Shown: positions 16,345-25,937 of the stretch, piece by piece
Layout: the number at the start of each line of letters is the position of its first letter
Numbering within the stretch: the first letter of the stretch is position 1
Assembly: GCA_015059485.1 (NCBI GenBank)
Contig: SVAH01000012.1
Span: 1-36,688, forward strand
Reading direction: 5' to 3'
From: Bacillota bacterium
Lineage (GTDB): Bacteria; Bacillota_I; Bacilli_A; RF39; UBA660
DNA length: 36,688 nucleotides
Notes under the pieces: generated by a model
What the model was told of the DNA's origin: nothing
The model's database searches: none
Seen by the model: the letters and a program-made list of their open reading frames with translations, nothing else
Made by a program: the position numbers and the translations under genes

Positions 16345-17855
16345 GAAGGATAATAAAATCACTAACAAATAATAAAAAATTAATCATTGTAGGGATAATA
16401 ATGTTTTTTATTAATTATTTCTTATTATTGAAGCAAAATAATATTTATGTTACACGTGGTAATAATAGCATTTTTAAATACATAATCACATTATTAATTA
16501 TTATGCATTTTATTGTATTTATAGTATTGAAAAAAATGATAAGTAAAAAAATGCCACCTGAAAAAGTCTTTTTAGTTTTTGGAATTATGTTTGGTACGTT
16601 ATTCATGTTTTTTATTCCGTTTGGATATACCCCAGATGAAGCAAATCATTTTTTAAGATCATATGAAATTAGTACAGGAAATTTAATAAGTATAAAAAAA
16701 GAAAATGAAGTTGGAAATTATTTACCAACAAATATTGAAAAAGTAATATCACATTATGAATTGCAAGATGCTTATAAAAATGAAAAAGAAAATCTTTCAA
16801 TAAAGTTTAACAATGAAAAAAAGTTTTATAACTTTGCAAATACTTCGTTATATTCTTTTATATGTTATTTGCCACAAAGTATTGGAATTATGATTGGAAG
16901 ATTATTAAAATTTCCTATATTAATTACTGCCTATTTAGGAAGAATATTAAATTTTAGTTTATGGATAGCATTAATATATTTGGCTATAAAGAAAATTCCT
17001 ATTGGTAAAAATTTAATATTATTTATATCTATGTTGCCAATGTCACTTCAAGAAGCTGTCTCACTTGCACCAGATGCAATGACCAATTGTGTTTCAATAT
17101 CATTAGTTTCATTTGTATTATATCATCTGTATAATAAAAATGAATTCGATAAAAAAAATATGATTATTGCCTCAATACTATGTATTGCAATTTCAATGTT
17201 GAAAATAGTTTATTTACCACTATGTTTGCTATTGATTTTAATACCAGATTCTAAATTTAAATCTAAAAAAAATAAATATTTTAAGATATGTTCTTTAGCA
17301 ATGCTTGTTATTCTATTGAATCTTATATGGTTGAAAATTTCTTCAAATTTTTTAATAGAATTTATGCCTGGTGTTGATTCTGGAAAGCAAGTAATGTATA
17401 TATTGAATCATCCTTATTCATATTTTTCAATTTTATTTAATACTTATGAATATTATTCAATTACTTATATGTTTACAATGTTGGGGTCAAATATGGAATA
17501 TTTGAATGTTTATGTATCTCAACCATGTTTATTAATATATTTTTTATTTATAATATATGCTGCAATGTTTGACACAAATATTGTATTGGAAAAGAAAGTT
17601 AAGTATTTATTTTCTTTTGTTTCAGTATGTATAATATTGTTGATATCAACTAGTTTGTATGTCCAATGGACTTCATATATGAATCCAGAAATTTTAGGAA
17701 TACAAGGTCGTTATTTTTTACCAATATTGTTACCTTTAATGTTGTTATTTAGTAGAAAGTTCAAAAAAAATGCCACTGATTTTTCTAAAATATATTATTA
17801 TATTTTTGCAACAAATTGTTATGTTGTATTGTTACTTTTATATACTCATATTTAG
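16341..17855 (+). CDS. Polytopic membrane protein, DUF2142-like
   Basis: A 504-aa protein with about ten to twelve hydrophobic segments across its full length. After the third segment comes FIPFGYTPDEANHFLRSYEISTG, and near the C-terminus GIQGRYFLPILLPL; both are typical of DUF2142 proteins, which sit in polysaccharide loci. These have the general layout of GT-C enzymes (a large extracytoplasmic loop with acidic residues after the first helix). A role as a lipid-carrier-dependent glycosyltransferase or polymerase outside the membrane is plausible but not shown. It overlaps the preceding gene by four bases. The family name is assigned from motif memory. Confidence 0.75.
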   Translation: MRRIIKSLTNNKKLIIVGIIMFFINYFLLLKQNNIYVTRGNNSIFKYIITLLIIMHFIVFIVLKKMISKKMPPEKVFLVFGIMFGTLFMFFIPFGYTPDEANHFLRSYEISTGNLISIKKENEVGNYLPTNIEKVISHYELQDAYKNEKENLSIKFNNEKKFYNFANTSLYSFICYLPQSIGIMIGRLLKFPILITAYLGRILNFSLWIALIYLAIKKIPIGKNLILFISMLPMSLQEAVSLAPDAMTNCVSISLVSFVLYHLYNKNEFDKKNMIIASILCIAISMLKIVYLPLCLLLILIPDSKFKSKKNKYFKICSLAMLVILLNLIWLKISSNFLIEFMPGVDSGKQVMYILNHPYSYFSILFNTYEYYSITYMFTMLGSNMEYLNVYVSQPCLLIYFLFIIYAAMFDTNIVLEKKVKYLFSFVSVCIILLISTSLYVQWTSYMNPEILGIQGRYFLPILLPLMLLFSRKFKKNATDFSKIYYYIFATNCYVVLLLLYTHI

Positions 17856-17867
17856 GAGGATGCAGTT

Positions 17868-18989
17868 ATGAAAAAAAGAAGTATTATTATAGATTTAATA
17901 AGAATTTTAGCGTCGTTTATGGTTATTATGTGTCATGTAAAACTTCCACCAATTCGAATTGATGGAACGATTGATATAGGAAAAATGGTAATAGCTTGTA
18001 TAGTAGGTGATGGAGTTGCATTTTTTTGGATTATGTCAGGCTTTTTCGCATTTAGAAATGAAGATTATTCTAAAAAAATAAAAAATGTTTTTAAAACAAT
18101 AGTGTTACCAACAATAATGCTTATATTTTTTTCAATATTATTCTTCGATTTCATAATAAATGAACACTCCTTTAAATATTGTCTTTTCAATTTAGGGAGT
18201 TGCCATTCAAAAGAAAATATAGATAGTTTGTTATCAGGCGTTATAACTTTTAATGCTTCATTAATTCCTGAGGCACCTCATTTATGGTATGTATTTACAT
18301 ACATTGGAAATTACTTTTGGGTTCCTATATTATCATTATTATTTATAAAAGATGGTAACGAAACTAGAATTGCAAAGCGAATTATATTTATTCTTAGTAT
18401 TTTAGCATTGATTTTTGAAAGTATTGAGCAGTTCTATTTATTAAAGTATGGACATATTATTAAGATTACAATAGTTAGTCACTCTTTATTTTTAATATTA
18501 ATAGGAAAAACAATATATGATAATATAGATAAAATTAGAAATAATAAAAAGATAAGATACATTGGTATTGGAATGTATTTGATATTTAGCGGTTTAAAAA
18601 TATGGCTGCAATATTTGTTATATTCAAAAAATGTTGCAAATACTTTTTTCTTACAATGGTCATCGATGCCAGCAATTTTGGATACAATCGGCTTGATTAT
18701 ATTTTTGTTAACATTTGATATTAAATCAAATAAGGTAATAAGTTATATTGGAAAAGCAACTTTTGGGATTTACTTAATACATTGGGCAGTAAAAGAAAAA
18801 ATTGCATATATTGGATTTAACGAAAAGCTTTTTAGTTTTTTTAATGTTGATTCATCAAGTTTTTTATCAGAATTATTATATACGATTGTCTTATCATTTA
18901 TTGTATTTATTATAAGTTTATTAATAGTACTACTATTGAAGTTATTAAAGGAGAGTGTGAAATGTTTAAAAAAATTAAAAAGTTATTAA
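17868..18989 (+). CDS. Membrane acyltransferase (acyltransferase 3 / OafA-like)
   Basis: A 373-aa protein with about ten membrane segments. The start RSIIIDLIRILASFMVIMCHV is the family signature: an Arg, then a catalytic His in the first helix. The WIMSGFFAFRNEDY and HLWYVFTYIGNYFWVPIL segments and the late IGKATFGIYLIHW motif also fit. Enzymes of this family acetylate or otherwise acylate sugars of surface polymers. The start has a strong AGGAGG site. The 3' end overlaps the next gene by 28 bases, so they are coupled. Whether the substrate is an oligosaccharide repeat unit or a wall polymer cannot be told. Confidence 0.85.
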   Translation: MKKRSIIIDLIRILASFMVIMCHVKLPPIRIDGTIDIGKMVIACIVGDGVAFFWIMSGFFAFRNEDYSKKIKNVFKTIVLPTIMLIFFSILFFDFIINEHSFKYCLFNLGSCHSKENIDSLLSGVITFNASLIPEAPHLWYVFTYIGNYFWVPILSLLFIKDGNETRIAKRIIFILSILALIFESIEQFYLLKYGHIIKITIVSHSLFLILIGKTIYDNIDKIRNNKKIRYIGIGMYLIFSGLKIWLQYLLYSKNVANTFFLQWSSMPAILDTIGLIIFLLTFDIKSNKVISYIGKATFGIYLIHWAVKEKIAYIGFNEKLFSFFNVDSSSFLSELLYTIVLSFIVFIISLLIVLLLKLLKESVKCLKKLKSY

Positions 18990-20359
18990 GTAATATATCA
19001 ATCGAAGATGTTGTAATTTTTGTAATTCCATTTCTAGTTTGTACATTAATGCTATATGTATATTATCCTGGTATATATAATTATGATGTTTTTAATCAAT
19101 TATCTCAAATAGAAACTGGGAAATATACAACAGGACATCCTTTCATTTCAACATTTTATTTGATGATTTTTCATAAATACATTGGAATTAAATCATCATT
19201 ACCAATGTTTCAAATAATATGGTTTTCATTATTATGTACTGCAATATCTAAATATACTAGAAAAAGTAAATTTCATTTTGTATTACAAATAATTGTTGTA
19301 TTGTTCTTTTCAATTAATCCATTAATATCAACTTCAATTATTTCAAATAACAAAGATTCATTATTTCTTTTAATTTTTATGACTATTTGCTATTTTTTGT
19401 GGGTTGTAATTGATAATAATTTTATATGTAGTAAAAGAATATATATTTTTCTAGCATTTTTTATGATTTTTTTTGGTAAAGTTCGTCATAACGGTTTTTA
19501 TGTTAATTGTGTGTTTATTACAATATTTATGAGCATTGTTTTAATTAAAACATTAAAAAAAGATAAGAAAATTATACTTTCATTCGCTTGTTCATTAGTA
19601 TTTAGTTTTATATTATTTTTAATACCATCAAAGTTTTATGATGTTGAAAGTGTAGCTATGGATGCTCAAAGTGTTGGGTCGTTAAAAGCATTACAGTTTG
19701 AGGGTTACTTATACAATAGGAAAAAATTATCAAAGGATGAAATAAATGAATTAGATAAATTTATAAACCTAGAGTCTTTATCTATTAATAGTTTTAATAC
19801 TTCATATATGGATCCTATGATTATTGTTGAAAAAAAGGATAATTATTATGATACACAAAAATTTTTAAAAGTGAGTTTAAAAATTTTATTGAATCATAAA
19901 ACAGAAGGATTTGAATTTTTCTTGAAAAGTACTCCAATTATATGGAGAATATATTTACCAGAAAAAATAATGCATTCATATGTTTGGATAGATATAGGTG
20001 TTCCAAATAGAATTGAAAGTATAGACTATGTTAATAAAAATAGTAAATTGTTTAGCGTTGTAGATTCCACGTTAAGAAAATTTCAAGAGGGAAAAGGAAA
20101 CAAGTTAATAATTTCGATTTTCTATAGCCCAGCTTTTTATATGTATTTATCAATTTTATTAACAATAATTCTTATTATAAAAAACAATAAATATACGTGG
20201 TTAATAACTTTTTATAATTTAATTAATGTTGGAATAATTTCATTGTCCATACCAGTGCAAGATTCACGATATTTATTAAACGGACACGGTCTTCTTATAA
20301 TATTAACAATAATTTTAATTGGTACATTTGTCAAAAATAATAAAAGTAAAAAAATATAA
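18962..20359 (+). CDS. Polytopic membrane protein, DUF6020-like
   Basis: A 465-aa protein with about ten membrane segments. After the first helix come YYPGIYNYDVFNQL and GHPFISTFYLMIFH, a Tyr-Asp and His-Pro pair typical of the DUF6020 group in Bacillota surface loci. ISNNKDSLFLLIF follows the fourth helix. Residues about 220-340 form an extracytoplasmic loop region, after which three more helices close the protein. The layout resembles GT-C glycosyltransferases. The start overlaps the acyltransferase gene. Function unproven: a polymerase or lipid-carrier-dependent glycosyltransferase is possible. The family assignment is from memory of motifs. Confidence 0.7.
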   Translation: MFKKIKKLLSNISIEDVVIFVIPFLVCTLMLYVYYPGIYNYDVFNQLSQIETGKYTTGHPFISTFYLMIFHKYIGIKSSLPMFQIIWFSLLCTAISKYTRKSKFHFVLQIIVVLFFSINPLISTSIISNNKDSLFLLIFMTICYFLWVVIDNNFICSKRIYIFLAFFMIFFGKVRHNGFYVNCVFITIFMSIVLIKTLKKDKKIILSFACSLVFSFILFLIPSKFYDVESVAMDAQSVGSLKALQFEGYLYNRKKLSKDEINELDKFINLESLSINSFNTSYMDPMIIVEKKDNYYDTQKFLKVSLKILLNHKTEGFEFFLKSTPIIWRIYLPEKIMHSYVWIDIGVPNRIESIDYVNKNSKLFSVVDSTLRKFQEGKGNKLIISIFYSPAFYMYLSILLTIILIIKNNKYTWLITFYNLINVGIISLSIPVQDSRYLLNGHGLLIILTIILIGTFVKNNKSKKI

Positions 20360-20392
20360 TTATTTGGTAAAAATAGATTGGAAGTGTTAGTT

Positions 20393-21109
20393 ATGAAAAA
20401 TAGAATACTATTAATAATTCCAGCCTATAATGAAGAGGCTAATATAAAAAAAACAATTGATAAAATAGTTGATTATAATAAAAAATCACAAAACCAAGTT
20501 GATTTTATTGTAATAAATGACGGTTCAAAGGATAGTACAGAAGAAATATTACAAAAAAATAGTATTAATCATATTAGATTAATACATAACCTTGGAATAG
20601 GTGGAGCTGTACAAACTGGATATAAATATGCTTATGAAAATAATTATGACATAGCAATTCAGTATGATGGTGATGGTCAACATGATGTTAATTATGTTGA
20701 TAGATTAATTGATCCAATCATTAATGATAATATTAATATGGTTATAGGTTCAAGATTCATTGAAAAAAGCAGTAGCGATTTTCAATCATCATTTATGAGA
20801 AGGGTAGGAATTAATGTAATCTCTTTCGTAATAAAAATAAAAACTAAGAAAAAAATATATGATACAACAAGTGGATTTAGAGCTGTGGATAATAATATAA
20901 TAAAATTATTTGCAGATTATTATCCAACAGAATATCCAGAACCTATATCAACTGTTAATGTCATAAATAGAAAATTTAAAGTTGCTGAAGTACCCGTTGC
21001 AATGAATGAAAGAGAAGGGGGAAAGTCTTCAATTAATTCATGGAAAACAATTTATTACATGATAAATGTAATTCTTACTATACTTTTATCAAAAAGGGGG
21101 AATAAATAA
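20393..21109 (+). CDS. GT2 glycosyltransferase, polyprenyl-phosphate sugar synthase-like (DPM1 type)
   Basis: 238-aa soluble GT-A enzyme: RILLIIPAYNEEANI, FIVINDGSKDST, HNLGIGGAVQTGY, and AIQYDGDGQHD with the DXD metal site. DTTSGFRAVD is the motif of dolichyl/undecaprenyl-phosphate mannosyl- and glucosyltransferases. The start ATG 20393 follows GGAAGTG; the upstream TTG (20378) is unlikely. The next gene codes a small membrane protein of the DUF2304 type, a usual partner that probably anchors or positions this enzyme. It likely loads a sugar onto undecaprenyl phosphate for use outside the membrane, perhaps by the polytopic proteins upstream. Confidence 0.87.
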   Translation: MKNRILLIIPAYNEEANIKKTIDKIVDYNKKSQNQVDFIVINDGSKDSTEEILQKNSINHIRLIHNLGIGGAVQTGYKYAYENNYDIAIQYDGDGQHDVNYVDRLIDPIINDNINMVIGSRFIEKSSSDFQSSFMRRVGINVISFVIKIKTKKKIYDTTSGFRAVDNNIIKLFADYYPTEYPEPISTVNVINRKFKVAEVPVAMNEREGGKSSINSWKTIYYMINVILTILLSKRGNK

Positions 21110-21471
21110 TGATAACAAGTAATTTGCGAATATTATTAATAATTTTTTCACTAATTTTATTTTTAATGGTGCTTAGATTAATAGCAAATAAAAAAATTCC
21201 AATAAAATATTCTTTAATTTGGCTTTTAGTATCAGTTCTCATATTTGTAGTAGGAGCTTTTCCAAAATTTGTTAGCTTTTTTACCACAAAAATTGGATTT
21301 GAAACAACTTCAAATTTAGTTATTGGAATTATATTAACTCTGTTATTATTTATTACTTTAATACTTACAGTTATTGTAGCAGATCAAAAGAAAAAAATTA
21401 AATTATTAATTCAGGAAACATCAATAATAAAAAGTAGAATAGAAGAGGAAAAAAATGAAAAAAGTAGATAA
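21109..21471 (+). CDS. Small membrane protein, DUF2304 type
   Basis: 120 aa with three membrane segments (about 6-24, 34-52, 68-92) and a charged C-terminal helix (about 95-120). The layout and the conserved IKYSLIWLLVSV segment match DUF2304 proteins, which usually follow a DPM1-like GT2 gene as here. The start codon shares one base with the preceding stop (TAATG), so translation is coupled. It is thought to hold the glycosyltransferase at the membrane or help present the lipid carrier; this is inferred from gene pairing. Confidence 0.82.
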   Translation: MITSNLRILLIIFSLILFLMVLRLIANKKIPIKYSLIWLLVSVLIFVVGAFPKFVSFFTTKIGFETTSNLVIGIILTLLLFITLILTVIVADQKKKIKLLIQETSIIKSRIEEEKNEKSR

Positions 21472-22693
21472 TGAAAAGAAAAATTTTTTATGGAATGCTG
21501 TTGGTCTTTCCATGAATACTTTCAATTCACTTTTTTTTATGATAATCATAAATAGAATAAATAGTGGAAGAGAAGCTGGTATTTTCACATTTGCTTTTTC
21601 TCTAGTTGGTATGCTATATTTTATTGCAATTTTTTACAGTAGAGCTTTCCAAGTTTCTAATAAAAAATTTAGTAATAAAGAGTACATAATTCATAGAATT
21701 ATTAATTGTATTTTAACATTAATAATTTCTACACTATTTGTTGTAATTTGCAAATACTCATTTTATAAAAGCATAATTATATTATTGATAACTTTATTTA
21801 GAGTGTTAGAGGCTTTAGCAGATGTCTTTTATGGGATAGAGCAAGTAAATGGTTATTTGTATAAAGCTGGAAAATCGATGTTTTTTAAAGGACTAATATC
21901 GATTATAGTATTTTTAATTATTGATATAATTACTAAAGATGTAAGATTAAGTTGTTTTGGAATTATTATAATTAACTTATTTGGAATACTTTTTTATGAC
22001 ATAAAAAATAGTAAAGATTATATTGAAAATGATATCAAAATGTCTAATTTAATAAGTTTATATAAAAAGACATTACCAATCTTTATATTTTCGTTTTTAA
22101 GTATTTATTTAGTAAATTCTACTAAATATACATTAGATTTTTATGATTCAGCAGAAATCCAAAATATTTTTGGAATAATTCTAATGCCGGGAACAATGCT
22201 AAGTTTATGTTGTCAATATATTTTAAATCCATATCTAAATAAAATGAGTGATTTAAAAAAAAACAACAATTTCTTAGATTTTAATAAATTAATTGCTAAA
22301 ATAAGTAGTTATGTAATTTTATTAGGAATATTGGGAGAAATTGTATGTTATTTAATTGGAATCCCATTATTAAATTTTGTATACAATATAGATTTAAAAC
22401 AATATAAATATTTATTATTAATAATTATTATTGGTGCAATTTGCTATGCACTTGTTAATATATTTAGTTCTGCTTTAACTATATTAGAACGAAATTTTAT
22501 TCAAATGATAATATACATAATTAATTCGATATTTGCTTTTATAATATCAATAATACTAATTAGTAATTATAAGATTAAAGGGGCTGCTATAGGTTATTCT
22601 ATAATAATGTTATTAATTTTAATTACATATATATTATGTTATAATAAAACTATGAAAGATTTGAGGTATGAAAATGAAACAACGAATAAATGA
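21455..22693 (+). CDS. Oligosaccharide flippase, Wzx/PST-type
   Basis: A 412-aa protein with twelve or so hydrophobic segments, of the MOP superfamily. It begins [29 protein letters not shown], the usual start of polysaccharide flippases (charged N-terminus followed by GL or G-x-x-x-N and a NR). The central loop contains [15 protein letters not shown]. It would flip lipid-linked repeat units to the outer face. The gene starts inside the DUF2304 gene and runs into gmhA with a 20-base overlap. The locus thus holds both a flippase and an ABC exporter, which normally belong to different assembly routes. Confidence 0.87.
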   Translation: MKKVDNEKKNFLWNAVGLSMNTFNSLFFMIIINRINSGREAGIFTFAFSLVGMLYFIAIFYSRAFQVSNKKFSNKEYIIHRIINCILTLIISTLFVVICKYSFYKSIIILLITLFRVLEALADVFYGIEQVNGYLYKAGKSMFFKGLISIIVFLIIDIITKDVRLSCFGIIIINLFGILFYDIKNSKDYIENDIKMSNLISLYKKTLPIFIFSFLSIYLVNSTKYTLDFYDSAEIQNIFGIILMPGTMLSLCCQYILNPYLNKMSDLKKNNNFLDFNKLIAKISSYVILLGILGEIVCYLIGIPLLNFVYNIDLKQYKYLLLIIIIGAICYALVNIFSSALTILERNFIQMIIYIINSIFAFIISIILISNYKIKGAAIGYSIIMLLILITYILCYNKTMKDLRYENETTNK

Positions 22694-23252
22694 AGTTATT
22701 GAAGAGCAAATTCAAAATTTGAAAAATCTTGAGTTAACGAATTATACTACTGAAGTAATTAGCGTTGGAAATATGATTGTTGAATCAATAAAAAATGGTG
22801 GAAAAGTTTTAATAGCTGGAAATGGTGGATCAGCAGCTGATGCACAACACTTTGCAGCTGAATTAGTTGGAAGGTTTGTTATGGAAAGAAAAGGATATCC
22901 AGCTATAGCCTTGACAACTGATTCATCAATAATTACATCAATTGGTAATGATTATAATTTTGATGTTATTTTTAAAAGACAGATTGAGGCTTTAGGAAAT
23001 GAAAATGATGTATTTGTTGGAATAACAACAAGTGGGAATTCAAAAAATGTAGTTGAAGCTGCAATTGAAGCAAAAGAAAAAAATATGAAAGTAATTGGAT
23101 TAACTGGACATGACGGTGGAAAATTAAAAGAATTAAGTGATATATGTATCAATTTTCCTTATGCTGAAACTGCAAGAATACAAGAACATCATTTAATGAC
23201 ATATCATTTGATATGTGAATATGTAGAAAAAGAGTTATCAAAAGAAGAGTAG
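22674..23252 (+). CDS. gmhA: Sedoheptulose-7-phosphate isomerase (GmhA)
   Basis: Converts sedoheptulose 7-phosphate to D-glycero-D-manno-heptose 7-phosphate, the first step of nucleotide-heptose synthesis. The SIS-domain protein of 192 aa has the family motifs [19 protein letters not shown] (phosphate-binding Ser), [38 protein letters not shown] and a C-terminal [17 protein letters not shown] with the metal and catalytic His and Glu. ATG 22674 is preferred because GAGG at 22663-22666 is too close to ATG 22668. The region overlaps the flippase end. Together with hldE, gmhB and the GT9 gene it makes a complete heptose module. Confidence 0.95.
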   Translation: MKQRINEVIEEQIQNLKNLELTNYTTEVISVGNMIVESIKNGGKVLIAGNGGSAADAQHFAAELVGRFVMERKGYPAIALTTDSSIITSIGNDYNFDVIFKRQIEALGNENDVFVGITTSGNSKNVVEAAIEAKEKNMKVIGLTGHDGGKLKELSDICINFPYAETARIQEHHLMTYHLICEYVEKELSKEE

Positions 23253-23262
23253 TGATTAAATT

Positions 23263-24471
23263 ATGAATAATAGTTATATGAATAAAAAATTTGTTAATTT
23301 TTCAGGCGTATTTCAAAAGAATATGTTATTACGAAATATTAAAGGGATAATGTATTTTGTTGATGGATTAATGAGTTTATTTATAAAAAAAGCTAAATAT
23401 AAGAAAGATAATAAAAAGAAAGTACTAATTGTTTATAATATAGCATTAGGCGATGGAGTAATATTTAGATGTACTGCTCTCCATTTAAGAGAATTGTATC
23501 CAAAAGATAAATATGAATTAACTTTAATTTGTCAAAAAGGTTTAAATAAAATTTATGAAAATGATAATGTTTTTGATGATATAATAACAATAGACTACAA
23601 CAAATCTGTTGTTAATTTAAAGGAAAGATTTAAAAATTTTAAAGTACTAAGAAATAAATATTATGATATTGTAATTGATCCAGTTGGAATATCTGAATGG
23701 ACTACTAATATATTTTATACAAGAATGGCACTTGGAAAAGAAAAAATAGGATTGATGGATACAAATTTAGAAATTCATTGTAGTAAAAGAAAAATAAATA
23801 AAATATATACTAAAATAGTTGAATTAAAAGAAAAAAACTTATCTTTAATTGAATATTATGCTAAATTTTTTAGTAAATTAGAAAATAAAAAAATTGATGT
23901 TGGATTAGAAAAATTAAACATAGTTCCAAATAAGTTAGACCTACCAAAAAAATATTATATAATTTTTCCTGCTGCAAGTATGAAATTGAAAAGATGGAAT
24001 ATTGATAAATATGTAGAGCTATCAAAAAAAATATATCAAAAAACAAAAATGAAAATGGTACTTCTTGGAACAAATTCAGACAAAGAAACAATGGATATTT
24101 TTAAACAAAAATTAGATGTTCCATATATTGATTTATTTAATAAAACTAGTTTAAATGATTATTTTGATGTAATAGCTAATGCATCATTAGTTGTAACAAA
24201 TGATACAAGTGCCTATCATATTGCTGTGGTATCAGAGGCTCCAGTTGCTCTAATAAGTGGAGTCTATACTTATCACAGATACATGTTATATAATTTTAAA
24301 AGAATGAATGAATTTAGAAAGCCTTTATTAATAGCTGATAAAAGAAAATGTATGGATTGTTATAATAGATGTCCATATTTAAAAAAAGATAATGAAAATT
24401 GGCCTTGCTTAGAATCTATAACTGTAGATTATGCTTGGAAAGAAATTGAAAAACTTATAAATAAAAAATAA
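23263..24471 (+). CDS. GT9-family (heptosyltransferase-like) glycosyltransferase
   Basis: 402-aa GT-B enzyme related to the ADP-heptose:LPS heptosyltransferases. The N-terminal domain has VLIVYNIALGDGVIFRCTALHLREL, the conserved G-D of the acceptor site, and YDIVIDPVG. The C-terminal donor domain has FPAASMKLKRWN, MVLLGTNSDKE and VVTNDTSAYHIA, the GT9 'TND-x-(G/S)-x-x-H-x-A' motif. A cysteine cluster (CMDCYNRCPY and a later Cys) lies near the end. It sits between gmhA and hldE, so the donor is very likely the nucleotide heptose they make. In Gram-negatives the acceptor is lipid A-Kdo; here, with no LPS genes seen, it must be a surface glycan. Confidence 0.85.
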   Translation: MNNSYMNKKFVNFSGVFQKNMLLRNIKGIMYFVDGLMSLFIKKAKYKKDNKKKVLIVYNIALGDGVIFRCTALHLRELYPKDKYELTLICQKGLNKIYENDNVFDDIITIDYNKSVVNLKERFKNFKVLRNKYYDIVIDPVGISEWTTNIFYTRMALGKEKIGLMDTNLEIHCSKRKINKIYTKIVELKEKNLSLIEYYAKFFSKLENKKIDVGLEKLNIVPNKLDLPKKYYIIFPAASMKLKRWNIDKYVELSKKIYQKTKMKMVLLGTNSDKETMDIFKQKLDVPYIDLFNKTSLNDYFDVIANASLVVTNDTSAYHIAVVSEAPVALISGVYTYHRYMLYNFKRMNEFRKPLLIADKRKCMDCYNRCPYLKKDNENWPCLESITVDYAWKEIEKLINKK

Positions 24472-24485
24472 AGGAGAAAAATATT

Positions 24486-25937
24486 ATGAATATAGAATTA
24501 CTTGAAGAATTAAAAAATAAAACAGTATTAGTGTTTGGAGATTATATGGTTGATAAATATATCAATGGTGATGTAAAAAGAATATCTCCAGAGGCACCGG
24601 TTCCTGTAATTGAAGTAAAAAATGAAACACAAAAATTAGGTGGAGCAGGTAATGTTATTAACAATATTGTTTCTCTTGGTGGAAAAGTTAAAGTATTAGC
24701 GTGTATAGGAAATGATGTTAATGGAAAGTTTATAATAGATTCATTTAATAATAATAATATTGATAAAAAATATTTAAAAAAATATGATGAAATTGATACT
24801 ATTGTAAAAACAAGAGTTGTTTCTAAAAATCAACAGTTTTTAAGAATAGATAAAGAAAAAAAAGAGCCAATATTAGAATGTTATATTAGGTATATTAAAG
24901 AAAATATTGAAGACGTATTTAATGGAGTAGATGTTTTAATTATTTCAGATTATTGTAAAGGGGCAGTTTCTAAAGAAATATCACAATTACTAATAAAAAA
25001 TGCTAGAAAAAGAAATATTTCTATTATAATAGATCCTAAAGGAACAGATTATTCTAAATATAAAGGCGCAACAATGATAACTCCAAATTTAAAAGAGTTG
25101 TCAGCAGTTGTAAATAAAGAAGTTGAAACAGAAGATGATATAAAAAAATACGGAAAAAAATTAGTAAATGATTTAGATTTAAAGTATTTAGTATTAACTA
25201 GATCAGAAAAAGGAATTACAACAGTTGATAGTAGTGGCAAAAAGCAAGATTTTCCAGCAATTGCTAAAGAAGTTATTGATGTTTCTGGAGCAGGAGATAC
25301 TGTTGTTGCAACAACTGCATTATTAGAAGCTTTAGAATATCCAATTGAAAATATATGTAAAATAGCCAATATGGCTGCTTCAGTAGTTGTTTCAAAATTT
25401 GGAACATCAACAGTAAGTTTAAATGAATTAATGAAAAGTATATATTCATTTGGAGATTTTAAATATCAAACAGTAGAATCATTAAAATATATAATTCAAG
25501 ATTTAAAAGATAAAGGTAAAAAAGTAGTATTTACAAATGGTTGTTTTGATATGTTACATGTCGGTCATCTATCTTCATTTAAACAAGCTAGAGAGTTTGG
25601 AGATATTTTAATAGTGGCAGTTAATTCTGATGCTTCAGTAAAACAAAATAAAGGTGATTTAAGACCAATTATAAATGAAAATGATAGAATTAAAATGATA
25701 ACAGAATTAGAGTGTGTTGATTATGTTCTATTAATGAATGATAAAACTCCAGAAAAAATAATTGAAGAACTTAAACCTGACATTTCTGTTAAGGGAGAAG
25801 ATTGGAAAGATAAAGAAGTTCCTGAAGAAAAAATATTAAAGAGTTATGGTGGTAAATTGGAATATATAAAATTAAGCCCTGGTAATTCAACTACTAAAAT
25901 AATTGAGAGAGTAATTAAAGCATATGGAAAGGAATAA
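24486..25937 (+). CDS. hldE: Bifunctional heptose 7-phosphate kinase / heptose 1-phosphate adenylyltransferase (HldE)
   Basis: A 483-aa two-domain enzyme, the full length of E. coli HldE. Residues 1-~315 are a ribokinase-type kinase: GDYMVDKYINGDVKRISPEAPVPV, KLGGAGNV, and the GAGDT motif with catalytic Asp271. It phosphorylates heptose 7-phosphate at C1. Residues ~345-480 are a nucleotidyltransferase: TNGCFDMLHVGH with HVGH at 358-361, VNSDASVKQNKG and VKGEDW, which forms ADP-heptose from heptose 1,7-bisphosphate after GmhB action. By family the nucleotide is ADP; sequence alone cannot exclude another. An AAAGGAG site precedes the start. The gene overlaps gmhB. Confidence 0.94.
   Translation: MNIELLEELKNKTVLVFGDYMVDKYINGDVKRISPEAPVPVIEVKNETQKLGGAGNVINNIVSLGGKVKVLACIGNDVNGKFIIDSFNNNNIDKKYLKKYDEIDTIVKTRVVSKNQQFLRIDKEKKEPILECYIRYIKENIEDVFNGVDVLIISDYCKGAVSKEISQLLIKNARKRNISIIIDPKGTDYSKYKGATMITPNLKELSAVVNKEVETEDDIKKYGKKLVNDLDLKYLVLTRSEKGITTVDSSGKKQDFPAIAKEVIDVSGAGDTVVATTALLEALEYPIENICKIANMAASVVVSKFGTSTVSLNELMKSIYSFGDFKYQTVESLKYIIQDLKDKGKKVVFTNGCFDMLHVGHLSSFKQAREFGDILIVAVNSDASVKQNKGDLRPIINENDRIKMITELECVDYVLLMNDKTPEKIIEELKPDISVKGEDWKDKEVPEEKILKSYGGKLEYIKLSPGNSTTKIIERVIKAYGKE

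Noticed and set aside
21078-21287. Minus-strand ORFs within the polysaccharide locus and elsewhere
   Set aside because: They are shadows of plus-strand genes, without ribosome binding sites or recognisable products.
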